Assembly: GCF_002892835.1 (NCBI RefSeq)
Contig: NZ_PJMB01000007.1
Location: 62,001 to 126,000 of the forward strand
Reading direction: 5' to 3'
Source: Arthrobacter sp. AFG7.2
GTDB lineage: Bacteria; Actinomycetota; Actinomycetes; Actinomycetales; Micrococcaceae
DNA length: 64,000 bases
The translations under genes and the position numbers were made by a program. The notes below the pieces were generated by a model. It made no database searches. It had not been told where the DNA came from and was given only the letters and a program-made list of their open reading frames with translations. Shown in pieces: positions 36,560-44,204 of the stretch (positions within the stretch are counted from its first letter, which is position 1; each line of letters starts with the position of its first letter).

Positions 36560-38173
36560 TTAGTAAGCGAACGCCAGGACGTCGTCGGCGGGCTTTCCGC
36601 CGCCGGGCCCGCCAGGTCCCGGCGTGGCGTCCTCGTTTTCGTCCACCGGCGCATGGACCAGTTCGGGCATGGCGGAGACGACCCCACCGCGGATGTACTT
36701 GACCAGCAGCTTGACCTCAACCACCAGGAGGACCGCGTACACCGCTGTCAGGGTCACCAGCGAAGCCAGCAGCTCTCCTGCCGAGACGCCCGGGGAAACG
36801 GCTGCGGCGGTGAACATGAACACCTGGTCAATGCCGCTGGGGTCGGGGTTGGGTGCCACCACAAAGGGCTGGCGGCCCATTTCCGTGAAGATCCAGCCTG
36901 CCGCATTGGCGCCAAAGGGGGCCAGGATGCCGAAGACGGCCAGCCGCATGAGCCACCGGGACTCCGGGACGGTTCCCTTCCGGGTGATCCACAGCGCCAC
37001 AAGCGCTGCCAGCGCAGCCAGTCCGCCGAAACCGATCATCATCCGGAAGCCCCAGTAGGTGACCTCCATGACGGGAAGGTAATCGATTTCCTGGCCGGCG
37101 CGTTCGCCGTAGATGGGGTTGTCCGGAAGGTGGGTTCCGTAGGCCTCCTTGTACTGGGGAAGCAGGCTGTTGACGCCCTGGACTTCCGTGGTGAAGTCGC
37201 CCTTCGCCAGATAGGAGAGGATGCCGGGGACCTCGATCAGGGCAACGATGTCGTCGCAGTTCTGTGAGCCAAGGTTGCCGATGCTGAGGACGGAGAACCC
37301 GGTGCCGTCATGGCAGGCGGCTTCGGCTGCCGCCATCTTCATGGGCTGCTGCTCGAACATCAGTTTGCCCTGGAGGTCGCCGGTGAGGGCTGTGCCGGCA
37401 AAGGAGATCATGGCCACTACTGCCCCGATGCGCAGGGACCGGATCCAGACCTTATGGTCGTCGCGGTCGCGGCCGGAAATGTCCGCCGACTCACCGGGAA
37501 CCACCTTGCCGTCAGGGCCCACGGTGTCGACGCCGTCGCGCCGCCTCCGCCAGAGGTGGTACCAGGCGATACCGAGCAGGAAGCCGCCGGCGACGGCGAG
37601 GGCGCCGAACAGCGTGTGGGGTACAGCCACCAGTGCCGTGTTGTTGGTGAAGACTGCCCAGGCATCGGTCATGACCGGGCGGCCGTCCACCATTTCCACC
37701 CCCACAGGGTGCTGCATCCAGCTGTTGGCCACGATGATGAAGTAGGCGGAGAACACCGAGCCGATGACCGCTATCCAGAGGCACGCCAGGTGGATCCCGG
37801 GTTTCAGCTGCTTCCAGCCGAAGATCCACAGCCCCAGGAACGTGGATTCAACAAAGAACGCCAGCAGCGCTTCCAGGGCGAGTGGCGCACCGAACACGTC
37901 TCCGACGAAGCGGCTGTACTCACTCCAGGCCATCCCGAACTGGAATTCCTGCACGATGCCGGTGGCCACGCCCATGATGAAGTTGATCAGGAAGAGCTTT
38001 CCCCAGAACTTGGTCATGCGGAGATATTCCGGGTTGCCGGTCCGGTGCCAGGCGGTCTGGATGACGGCGACAACCAGGCCGAGGCCAATAGTCAGCGGAA
38101 CCATCATGAAGTGATAAACGGTGGTGATGCCGAATTGCCAGCGTGCAATTTCCAGCGCGTCCAAAGCGTCCAA
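36560..38173 (-). CDS. cydA: Cytochrome bd oxidase subunit I (537 aa)
   Basis: Catalytic subunit binding hemes b558, b595 and d; it oxidises quinol and reduces O2 at low oxygen. WQFGITTVYHFMMVPLTIGL (heme His region), NSWMQHPVG and FTEMGRQPFVV are characteristic. The Q-loop is of the short type. I chose TTG 38173 because GAGG lies 7 bp upstream and the family N-terminus (ALEIARWQFG) follows at once; the longer frame would run through the operators in the promoter. A Pro/Gly-rich tail ends the protein. Confidence 0.95.
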   Translation of the reverse strand: MDALDALEIARWQFGITTVYHFMMVPLTIGLGLVVAVIQTAWHRTGNPEYLRMTKFWGKLFLINFIMGVATGIVQEFQFGMAWSEYSRFVGDVFGAPLALEALLAFFVESTFLGLWIFGWKQLKPGIHLACLWIAVIGSVFSAYFIIVANSWMQHPVGVEMVDGRPVMTDAWAVFTNNTALVAVPHTLFGALAVAGGFLLGIAWYHLWRRRRDGVDTVGPDGKVVPGESADISGRDRDDHKVWIRSLRIGAVVAMISFAGTALTGDLQGKLMFEQQPMKMAAAEAACHDGTGFSVLSIGNLGSQNCDDIVALIEVPGILSYLAKGDFTTEVQGVNSLLPQYKEAYGTHLPDNPIYGERAGQEIDYLPVMEVTYWGFRMMIGFGGLAALAALVALWITRKGTVPESRWLMRLAVFGILAPFGANAAGWIFTEMGRQPFVVAPNPDPSGIDQVFMFTAAAVSPGVSAGELLASLVTLTAVYAVLLVVEVKLLVKYIRGGVVSAMPELVHAPVDENEDATPGPGGPGGGKPADDVLAFAY

Positions 38174-38203
38174 GGCGGTTCCTCGTGTCAGCGGATGCGG
38201 ATC

Positions 38204-38220
38204 TTCTACGTTTTGTAGAA
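38204..38220. promoter_or_regulatory. BlaI-type operator O1 (cyd side)
   Basis: 17-bp dyad TTCTAC-GTTTT-GTAGAA with perfect 6-bp arms. It lies between the candidate cydA transcription start and the TTG start codon, 24 bp centre-to-centre from O2. Confidence 0.75.
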
Positions 38221-38227
38221 ATCCAAC

Positions 38228-38244
38228 TTCTACCGAGTGTAGAA
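38228..38244. promoter_or_regulatory. BlaI-type operator O2 overlapping candidate cydA -10
   Basis: 17-bp dyad TTCTAC-CGAGT-GTAGAA. On the minus strand it covers TACACT (38241-38236), a -10 candidate 18 bp from TTTACT (38265-38260). Repressor bound here would block the cyd promoter. Confidence 0.75.
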
Positions 38245-38265
38245 CAACGCTGGCAGCCAAGTAAA
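38236..38265 (-). promoter_or_regulatory. Candidate promoter of cydAB-cydDC
   Basis: -35 TTTACT (38265-38260), 18-bp spacer, -10 TACACT (38241-38236), minus strand. Both hexamers are imperfect; support comes mainly from the operator lying on the -10. Confidence 0.45.
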
Positions 38266-38315
38266 ACTGGCTGCGGGCATTCAAAGCCGCCGGAAAAGCC
38301 GCGGGCGGCGTGCTG

Positions 38316-38332
38316 TTCTACCCGACGTAGAA
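38316..38332. promoter_or_regulatory. BlaI-type operator O3 (blaI side)
   Basis: 17-bp dyad TTCTAC-CCGAC-GTAGAA. It covers the -35 position expected for a TAAATT -10 candidate at 38351-38356 upstream of the regulator gene, which fits autoregulation. Confidence 0.75.
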
Positions 38333-38435
38333 ACTCTCGAGAAAACGGGGTAAATTAGAGGTTGTAGTCCAAACAAACGCATGTCGCCTCCTCCGCATCT
38401 GCGGCGGCGGCGCGGGGAAACAAAGGAAAAGTGCA

Positions 38436-38822
38436 ATGGCTAGTCTTGGTGAACTGGAACGGGCAGTGATGGATCTGCTCTGGGCGGGCCAGGAAGCAGC
38501 CACAGCTAATACCCTCCGGGACCGGCTGGCGCAGACATCTGCCGGCAAGGACGGCGCAGCCGGCCACGAAGGCAAGGAACTCGCGGTCACCACCGTGCTG
38601 ACCGTACTGTCCCGCCTGGAGAAGAAAGGCCTGGTTGAACGTGAACGGGGCACCCGCCCGCACCGCTACCAGGCAGTGTCCAGCCGTGAGGACCACACTG
38701 CTGAGCTGATGCATGAAGTGCTGGGCTCGGCTCCCGACCGCGAAGCTGTACTTGCCCGCTTTATCGGGTCCGTCTCCGAGGGCGAAGCCGAGACTCTGCG
38801 CAAACTGCTTGGCCACATCTAA
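38436..38822 (+). CDS. BlaI/MecI/CopY-family transcriptional repressor (128 aa)
   Basis: Winged-helix repressor: GELERAVMDLLWAG begins the DNA-binding domain, TVLTVLSRLEKKGLVERERGTRPHRYQ is the recognition helix and wing, and the C-terminal helices (HTAELMHEVLGSAPDREAVLARFIGSVSE) form the dimer and protease-sensitive part. Length matches BlaI. ATG 38436 follows AAAGGAAAA. It is followed 6 bp later by an M56 peptidase gene, the standard BlaI-BlaR pairing, but no beta-lactamase gene is nearby; the divergent genes are cydABDC. Three dyads in the shared region are its probable binding sites. Confidence 0.93.
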   Translation: MASLGELERAVMDLLWAGQEAATANTLRDRLAQTSAGKDGAAGHEGKELAVTTVLTVLSRLEKKGLVERERGTRPHRYQAVSSREDHTAELMHEVLGSAPDREAVLARFIGSVSEGEAETLRKLLGHI

Positions 38823-38828
38823 GGGACC

Positions 38829-39821
38829 ATGTTCTGGGCCTCGTACCTGCTGGCGGTCCTTGCGATAGTCCTGGCGTGGCCGGTGCCTATCCTCCTCTCC
38901 CGGGCGCAGTGGCCGGCCCGCTCACCGTTCACTGCCATGATTCTGTGGCAGGCAATCGCGCTGGCCGGCGGGCTGTCCATGATCGGTGCCATGCTGGTTT
39001 ACGGCCTGGAGCCGATCGGCGACAACCTGATCGCAGGGCTCCGGGCCCTGGCCGGCATGGTGCTGTACAACGCCCCCACCACTGAGCTGGGTTTCTGGCA
39101 CATTTTTGCCCTGTCCGCGGCGGCACTGCTCACGGCCCATCTGGTGTTCACCCTGCTGTTGACGTACTACAAGATAGAGCGCCAGCGGCGGCGGCACCGC
39201 GAACTGCTGGCACTGCTGGCCTCACCGTCGGCAGAAGGGACCGGAACGCTGGTTATCAGCCACAACTCCCCTGTGGCATATTGCCTTCCCGGCGGCTCTC
39301 GTTCCGTGACAGTCCTCTCGGATGGCTTGATGGCGGCCCTTGAGCCTGCCGAACTCCGTGCGGTCCTGATCCATGAGAACGCCCACCTGAGCCAACGCCA
39401 CCACCTGCTGCTGTGGGCCTTCGCGGCCTGGCGGCAGGCACTGCCATGGCTTCCCACCACCCGCCTCGCCCAGGAAGCAGTGAACTCGCTGATTGAAATG
39501 CTGGCGGACGACGTCGCGCTCAGGACTGAAAGCAAGGCCACACTCATCAAGGCCATCGCCATTGTTGCCAGCGGGTCGGCAGCCAACGCGGGCACCGCCG
39601 AACTCCGGCCGGGGTCCTCCAGTCTGGCGCTGTCAGGACTGGACGCCGCTGCAGGGACCTCCGGCGCCGACTCGGCCCGTACCACCGCGTCACGGGTCAG
39701 CAGGCTGCTCTCGCCCCGGCCCGAGCTTCCGGCACCTGTCCGCAACCTGGTGATGGCGGGATCTGTGCTGCTTCTGGCGCTGCCAACTGCCCTGCTGGTG
39801 GTTCCCGGCCTGCTGGGCTGA
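38829..39821 (+). CDS. M56 (BlaR1/MecR1-type) membrane metallopeptidase (330 aa)
   Basis: Integral membrane zinc protease, presumed to cleave or control the adjacent BlaI repressor. Three N-terminal membrane helices (about residues 1-115) precede the protease domain with HENAH at 182-186 (HExxH motif) and a downstream Glu in NSLIEMLADDVAL; a final helix ends the protein. It has no extracellular penicillin-binding sensor domain like BlaR1, so beta-lactam sensing is unlikely and the signal is unknown. It ends 7 bp from the convergent parE gene. Confidence 0.92.
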   Translation: MFWASYLLAVLAIVLAWPVPILLSRAQWPARSPFTAMILWQAIALAGGLSMIGAMLVYGLEPIGDNLIAGLRALAGMVLYNAPTTELGFWHIFALSAAALLTAHLVFTLLLTYYKIERQRRRHRELLALLASPSAEGTGTLVISHNSPVAYCLPGGSRSVTVLSDGLMAALEPAELRAVLIHENAHLSQRHHLLLWAFAAWRQALPWLPTTRLAQEAVNSLIEMLADDVALRTESKATLIKAIAIVASGSAANAGTAELRPGSSSLALSGLDAAAGTSGADSARTTASRVSRLLSPRPELPAPVRNLVMAGSVLLLALPTALLVVPGLLG

Positions 39822-39828
39822 GCTGCCG

Positions 39829-41937
39829 TCAGGCGTCGATGCGCTCCCGGTCAAGGCTGGAGGCGCCGGCAATGATGAAGTCCTTGCGCGGAGACACGTC
39901 CGAACCCATCAGCAGATCGAAAATTTCCTCTGCCTGCTTCGCGTTCTCGATCCCCACCTTCCGCAGGGTCCGGTGCCGCGGGTCCATGGTGGTCTCGGCC
40001 AGCTGCTCGGCATCCATTTCGCCCAGGCCCTTGTAGCGCTGGATGGGCTCCTTGTACCGTTTGCCCTCCTTGGCCAGCCGGGCCAGCAGCACGTGGAGCT
40101 CCGCCTCCGAGTAGGTGTAGATCATCTCATTGGCCTTTTGGCCGGAGTTAATGACTTCCACGCGGTGCAGCGGCGGGACCGCGGCAAAAACCCTGCCTTC
40201 GTCGATCATGGGCCGCATGTAGCGGAAGAAGAGGGTGAGGAGGAGCGTCCGGATGTGGGCGCCGTCCACGTCCGCGTCCGTCATAAGGATGACTTTGCCG
40301 TACCGTGCGGCGCTGATGTCAAAGCTGCGGCCCGAACCGGCGCCCACCACCTGGATGAGCGCAGCACATTCGGCATTCGAGAGCATGTCCCCCACTGACG
40401 CTTTCTGGACATTGAGGATCTTGCCGCGGATGGGCAGCAGGGCCTGGAAATCTGAGGACCGGGCGAGCTTGGCCGTGCCGAGCGCCGAGTCGCCTTCCAC
40501 GATGAACAGTTCCGAACGTCCGACGTCGTCGGTACGGCAGTCCGCAAGCTTAGTGGGCATGGAGGAAGTTTCCAGCGCATTCTTGCGCCGCTGGGTTTCC
40601 TTGTGCACACGGGCCGAGATGCGGGACTTCATCTCGCTGACGATCTTTTCGAGCAGCAGGGCGGACTGGGCCTTGTCATTCCGGTTTGCGGAGCTGAGCT
40701 TGGCGCTGATTTCCCGCTCGACGACCTTAGCCACGATGGCACGGACCGCAGAGGTTCCCAGGATCTCCTTGGTCTGGCCTTCGAACTGCGGCTCTGCCAG
40801 GCGGACAGTCAGGACAGCGGTCAGTCCTGCGAAGATATCGTCCTTTTCAATCTTGTCGTTGCCGGCCTTGAGTTTGCGGGCGTTGTTTTCCACCGCTTTG
40901 CGGAACGTTTTGACCAGGGCCTGTTCGAAGCCGGACTGGTGGGTTCCACCCTTGGGCGTGGAGATGATGTTGACGAAGCTCCGGACAGTGCTGTCGTAGC
41001 CGATCCCCCAGCGCAGCGCGACATCCACTTCACAGTCGCGCTCCACCTCGGCCAGTTGGCTGTGCCCGCGTTCGTCCAGGACGGGAACCGTCTCTTTGAA
41101 CTTGCCGGAGCCGTGCAGCCGCCACACGTCGGTGACCGCCGGATCAGCGGCAAGGAACTCGACGAACTCGGAGATACCGCCGTCGTGGTGGAACACCTCC
41201 TCGTGGACTCCGGCCTCGCCGGGAGTTCCTGCGACTCTCCGCTCATCCCGCACGGTCAGTTTGAGACCGGGCACCAGGAAGGAGGTCTGCCGGGCGCGGG
41301 CGGCCAGTTCCTCGTAGGAGAACTTTGCATCCGGGGTGAAAATCTGCCGGTCGGCCCAGTAACGGATGCGGGTGCCGGTGACGCCCCGTTTGGCCTTGCC
41401 GGCAATGTCGAGCACAGAGTCGTCAACGAACGGAGTGAAGGGGGCGGCGGGGTCGCTGCGTGAGCCGGTGTCCTTGAAGCGCCCGGGCTCGCCGCGGCGG
41501 AAGGACATCTTGTAGGTCTTGCCGCCGCGGTCCACTTCGACGTCCAGCCGGGAGGAAAGGGCATTGACAACTGATGCGCCCACGCCATGCAGGCCACCGG
41601 AGGCAGTGTAGGAACCGCCGCCGAATTTGCCGCCGGCATGGAGCTTGGTGAAGACCACCTCGACACCCGTCAGGCCCGTCTTGGGTTCCTTGTCGATTGG
41701 GATGCCGCGGCCGTCGTCGTGGATCTCCACGGAGTTGTCAGCGTGCAGGATGATTTTGATGTCGTGGCCGAACCCCGCCAGCGCCTCGTCAACGGAGTTA
41801 TCGATGATCTCCCAGAGGCAGTGCATGAGCCCGCGGGAGTCGGTGGAACCGATGTACATGCCCGGGCGCTTGCGGACGGCCTCCAGGCCCTCCAGTACAG
41901 ACAGGTGCCGGGCAGTGTAATCAGAGCTTGGTGCCAC
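39829..41937 (-). CDS. parE: DNA topoisomerase IV subunit B (702 aa)
   Basis: ATPase subunit partnering ParC. GHKL motifs: EIIDNSVDEALAGFG, DDGRGIPID and GLHGVGASVVNALS in the N-terminal third; transducer domain with GGTHQSGFEQAL; TOPRIM domain with LFIVEGDSALGTAK (GyrB EGDSA) and TDADVDGAHI; C-terminal PIQRYKGLGEMDAEQL. The start is GTG 41937 after AAGGAG. Length fits ParE better than GyrB. In Micrococcales it commonly neighbours DUF7455 and sigA, as here. Confidence 0.95.
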   Translation of the reverse strand: MAPSSDYTARHLSVLEGLEAVRKRPGMYIGSTDSRGLMHCLWEIIDNSVDEALAGFGHDIKIILHADNSVEIHDDGRGIPIDKEPKTGLTGVEVVFTKLHAGGKFGGGSYTASGGLHGVGASVVNALSSRLDVEVDRGGKTYKMSFRRGEPGRFKDTGSRSDPAAPFTPFVDDSVLDIAGKAKRGVTGTRIRYWADRQIFTPDAKFSYEELAARARQTSFLVPGLKLTVRDERRVAGTPGEAGVHEEVFHHDGGISEFVEFLAADPAVTDVWRLHGSGKFKETVPVLDERGHSQLAEVERDCEVDVALRWGIGYDSTVRSFVNIISTPKGGTHQSGFEQALVKTFRKAVENNARKLKAGNDKIEKDDIFAGLTAVLTVRLAEPQFEGQTKEILGTSAVRAIVAKVVEREISAKLSSANRNDKAQSALLLEKIVSEMKSRISARVHKETQRRKNALETSSMPTKLADCRTDDVGRSELFIVEGDSALGTAKLARSSDFQALLPIRGKILNVQKASVGDMLSNAECAALIQVVGAGSGRSFDISAARYGKVILMTDADVDGAHIRTLLLTLFFRYMRPMIDEGRVFAAVPPLHRVEVINSGQKANEMIYTYSEAELHVLLARLAKEGKRYKEPIQRYKGLGEMDAEQLAETTMDPRHRTLRKVGIENAKQAEEIFDLLMGSDVSPRKDFIIAGASSLDRERIDA

Positions 41938-42190
41938 TGGTGATGAACTCCTTCAGGGACGGAACAGCGGGCTGGAACGCTCTTCCTAGGGTAGTCGGCC
42001 CGGCGCCGATGGACCTGCTGCCACACCTGGCAGCCGGTGTGGACCCCGCCACTTACGCGGCGCCGCCGCCATCCCGGAGAATCTTGAGCCAACTTTGCGG
42101 ATACGCGGACAGCGAACTTGGCCCATCCTTGCCATGGTTTTGATACGAATGCTGGTTATATAGACGTACTGATCTACTAAGGAGGCCGAC

Positions 42191-42412
42191 ATGACAACAG
42201 CAGTGGCAGACCGCACACTCAATGCACTCGACCGGTGCGACCGTTGCGGAGCTCAGGCCTACGTCCGGGTTGTATTGGAGTCCTCCGGCGGTGAGCTGCT
42301 CTTCTGCGGCCACCACGCCCGTGCAGTCGAGGCGACTCTCAAGCCGTTGAGCTCTGACTGGCACGATGAGACGGGCAAGCTTCGCGAGAAGGCAGCCGTA
42401 GAAATCGACTAG
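42191..42412 (+). CDS. DUF7455 family small zinc-ribbon-like protein (73 aa)
   Basis: Short actinobacterial protein with RCDRCGAQAYVRV and LLFCGHHARAVE, giving Cys-x2-Cys and Cys-x2-His, probably one bound zinc. ATG 42191 follows AAGGAGG. An AT-rich TTATAT/TATATA stretch at 42156-42162, unusual in this genome, is a likely -10 region. It ends in a strong hairpin terminator and lies between parE and sigA, a conserved site. Function is unknown; it may contact RNA polymerase or nucleic acid, which is speculation from position. Confidence 0.88.
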   Translation: MTTAVADRTLNALDRCDRCGAQAYVRVVLESSGGELLFCGHHARAVEATLKPLSSDWHDETGKLREKAAVEID

Positions 42413-42425
42413 CTTCCTCAAGCTG

Positions 42426-42455
42426 TTGGGACCCCACCGCAAGGTGGGGTCCCAA
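42426..42455 (+). terminator. Strong hairpin terminator after DUF7455 gene
   Basis: 13-bp perfect stem TTGGGACCCCACC / GGTGGGGTCCCAA around a GCAA tetraloop, 14 bp past the stop. Confidence 0.85.
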
Positions 42456-42516
42456 TCCGTTTAAGCACCAGTCCCACCGCACCACGCATTGCCCCGCCAG
42501 GAACGCCTGCGCGAAA

Positions 42517-42576
42517 GAAAGCGGCCCGCCCGCTGCCAGCCCCTCTGAGGGGCACGGCAGCCGGCGGGCCGCTTTC
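42517..42576 (-). terminator. Hairpin terminator after sigA
   Basis: 14-bp arms GAAAGCGGCCCGCC (42517-42530) and GGCGGGCCGCTTTC (42563-42576), with further pairing inside. On the minus strand it ends in a TTTC TTTC stretch, 16 bp past the sigA stop. Confidence 0.8.
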
Positions 42577-42591
42577 CTGGCTCAGCCCGTT

Positions 42592-43899
42592 TTAGTCGAG
42601 GTAGTCCCGGAGTACCTGCGACCGCGACGGGTGGCGGAGCTTGGACATGGTCTTGGATTCGATCTGGCGGATACGCTCGCGCGTTACCCCGTAGACCTTG
42701 CCGATTTCGTCTAAAGTCTTCGGCTGTCCGTCGGTCAGGCCGAAGCGCATGGCCACAACACCTGCTTCACGCTCGGAAAGGGTGTCCAGGACTGAGTGCA
42801 GCTGTTCCTGCAGCAGCGTGAAGCTCACAGCGTCGGCAGGAACGACAGCTTCGGAGTCCTCGATCAGGTCACCGAATTCGGAGTCGCCGTCCTCGCCCAG
42901 GGGTGTGTGGAGCGAAATGGGCTCCCGGCCGTACTTCTGGACTTCGACAACCTTTTCCGGTGTCATGTCCAGTTCGAGCGCCAGCTCTTCAGGCGTAGGT
43001 TCACGGCCCAGGTCCTGGAGCATCTGGCGCTGGACGCGGGCCAGCTTGTTGATCACTTCGACCATGTGGACCGGAATACGGATGGTACGGGCCTGGTCCG
43101 CCATTGCACGGGTGATGGCCTGCCGGATCCACCAGGTGGCGTAGGTGGAGAACTTGAAGCCCTTGGTGTAGTCAAACTTCTCTACCGCACGGATGAGGCC
43201 CAGGTTGCCTTCCTGGATGAGGTCCAGGAACAGCATCCCGCGTCCGGTGTAGCGCTTGGCCAGCGAAACCACCAGGCGAAGGTTGGCTTCAAGGAGGTGG
43301 TTCTTGGCGCGCTTGCCGTCGTGGATGATGAACTCGAGCTCACGCTTGTACTTCGGATCCATGGAGCCGTCGTCAGCGTTGATCTTCTCTTCGGCGAACA
43401 GCCCGGCTTCGATCCGGAGGGCGAGGTCCACTTCCTGCTCGGCGTTGAGCAGTGCAACCTTTCCGATCTGCTTCAGGTAGTCCTTGACGGGGTCTGCCGT
43501 TGCACCGGCGGACATGACCTGCTGGACCGGGGCGTCGTCGTCGTCGGCGTCGGAGTAGACGAAGCCCTTGCCGGATCCGGCCACGGCCTTCGCAGGGTCG
43601 GCCTCGGCGTCCTCCTCAACGACCTCAGGTCCTTCGAGGATGATGTCGTCAAGGTCTGCCTCAACTTCTTCTGCCTCGTCGCTGTCACCGGACTTTCCGG
43701 CAGCCTCGGCAGCAGCCTTCGCGCCGGGCTTGGGGCCGCGCTTTTTGGGCTCGCGCTTGCCGTCCGCTGCGGCCGCACCGGCCGATGCCTTGTTGGCTGC
43801 GCGCGTAGCTGCCCGCTTGGCGTTAGTCGCAGCCTGCTTCTCCTCGGCGGACAGTTCGTCCTGGGCGGAGGGGTCCTTCTTCGTGGAAGACGGGGTCAC
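42592..43899 (-). CDS. sigA: Principal RNA polymerase sigma factor, RpoD/SigA (HrdB) type (435 aa)
   Basis: Housekeeping sigma-70. A long Lys/Ala- and Glu/Asp-rich N-terminus (about residues 1-110) is followed by region 1.2 ([21 protein letters not shown]), region 2 ([39 protein letters not shown] and [16 protein letters not shown]), region 3, and region 4.2 ([21 protein letters not shown]). Length is typical for actinobacterial principal sigma factors. The ATG at 43899 follows AGAAAGGTT. Upstream is a 305-bp gap with a SigR/SigH-like promoter match; downstream is a strong hairpin. Confidence 0.97.
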   Translation of the reverse strand: MTPSSTKKDPSAQDELSAEEKQAATNAKRAATRAANKASAGAAAADGKREPKKRGPKPGAKAAAEAAGKSGDSDEAEEVEADLDDIILEGPEVVEEDAEADPAKAVAGSGKGFVYSDADDDDAPVQQVMSAGATADPVKDYLKQIGKVALLNAEQEVDLALRIEAGLFAEEKINADDGSMDPKYKRELEFIIHDGKRAKNHLLEANLRLVVSLAKRYTGRGMLFLDLIQEGNLGLIRAVEKFDYTKGFKFSTYATWWIRQAITRAMADQARTIRIPVHMVEVINKLARVQRQMLQDLGREPTPEELALELDMTPEKVVEVQKYGREPISLHTPLGEDGDSEFGDLIEDSEAVVPADAVSFTLLQEQLHSVLDTLSEREAGVVAMRFGLTDGQPKTLDEIGKVYGVTRERIRQIESKTMSKLRHPSRSQVLRDYLD

Positions 43900-44204
43900 A
43901 GAAAACCTTTCTAGCGGTGGTCTGTGGAATCACCATACGGGCAACACCACTATGACCCTGTCAAGTCCGTGGTGAAAACCAAGCGCCACCACGGCCGGCA
44001 GAGTCTGTTAACACAACTCCCGGAGCCGCTGTTATGTTCCCCGAAGGGCGCAAAGACGGACGCTCGATACACGGACCCAACCGGGTCTCGGCCTCCATTG
44101 TCTCATGTTTTCCCGGATTCGGGCCTCTCCGCCGTTCTTTGGCCACTGGCCGTGCTGCATGTCCGTGCCTTCGTGGACGCCACCGACATGCTTTCGCCCC
44201 CCGA
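43900..44204. other. sigA upstream region, 305 bp without a gene
   Basis: Long leader or promoter region of sigA. On the minus strand it holds a perfect TTGACA (43964-43959) without an ideal -10 at 17 bp, and a SigR/SigH-like element at 44041-44014. The DUF4192 gene, also on the minus strand, ends at 44205. I see no coding sequence: the reading frames here are Arg/Pro-rich and have no recognisable family. Confidence 0.6.
44014..44041 (-). promoter_or_regulatory. SigR/SigH-like promoter upstream of sigA
   Basis: Minus strand: GGGAAC (44041-44036), exactly 18 bp, then GTTG (44017-44014). This matches the thiol-stress sigma consensus GGGAAY-N18-GTT (SigR in Streptomyces, SigH in mycobacteria). 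The predicted start would give a leader of about 105-110 nt. Confidence 0.5.
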
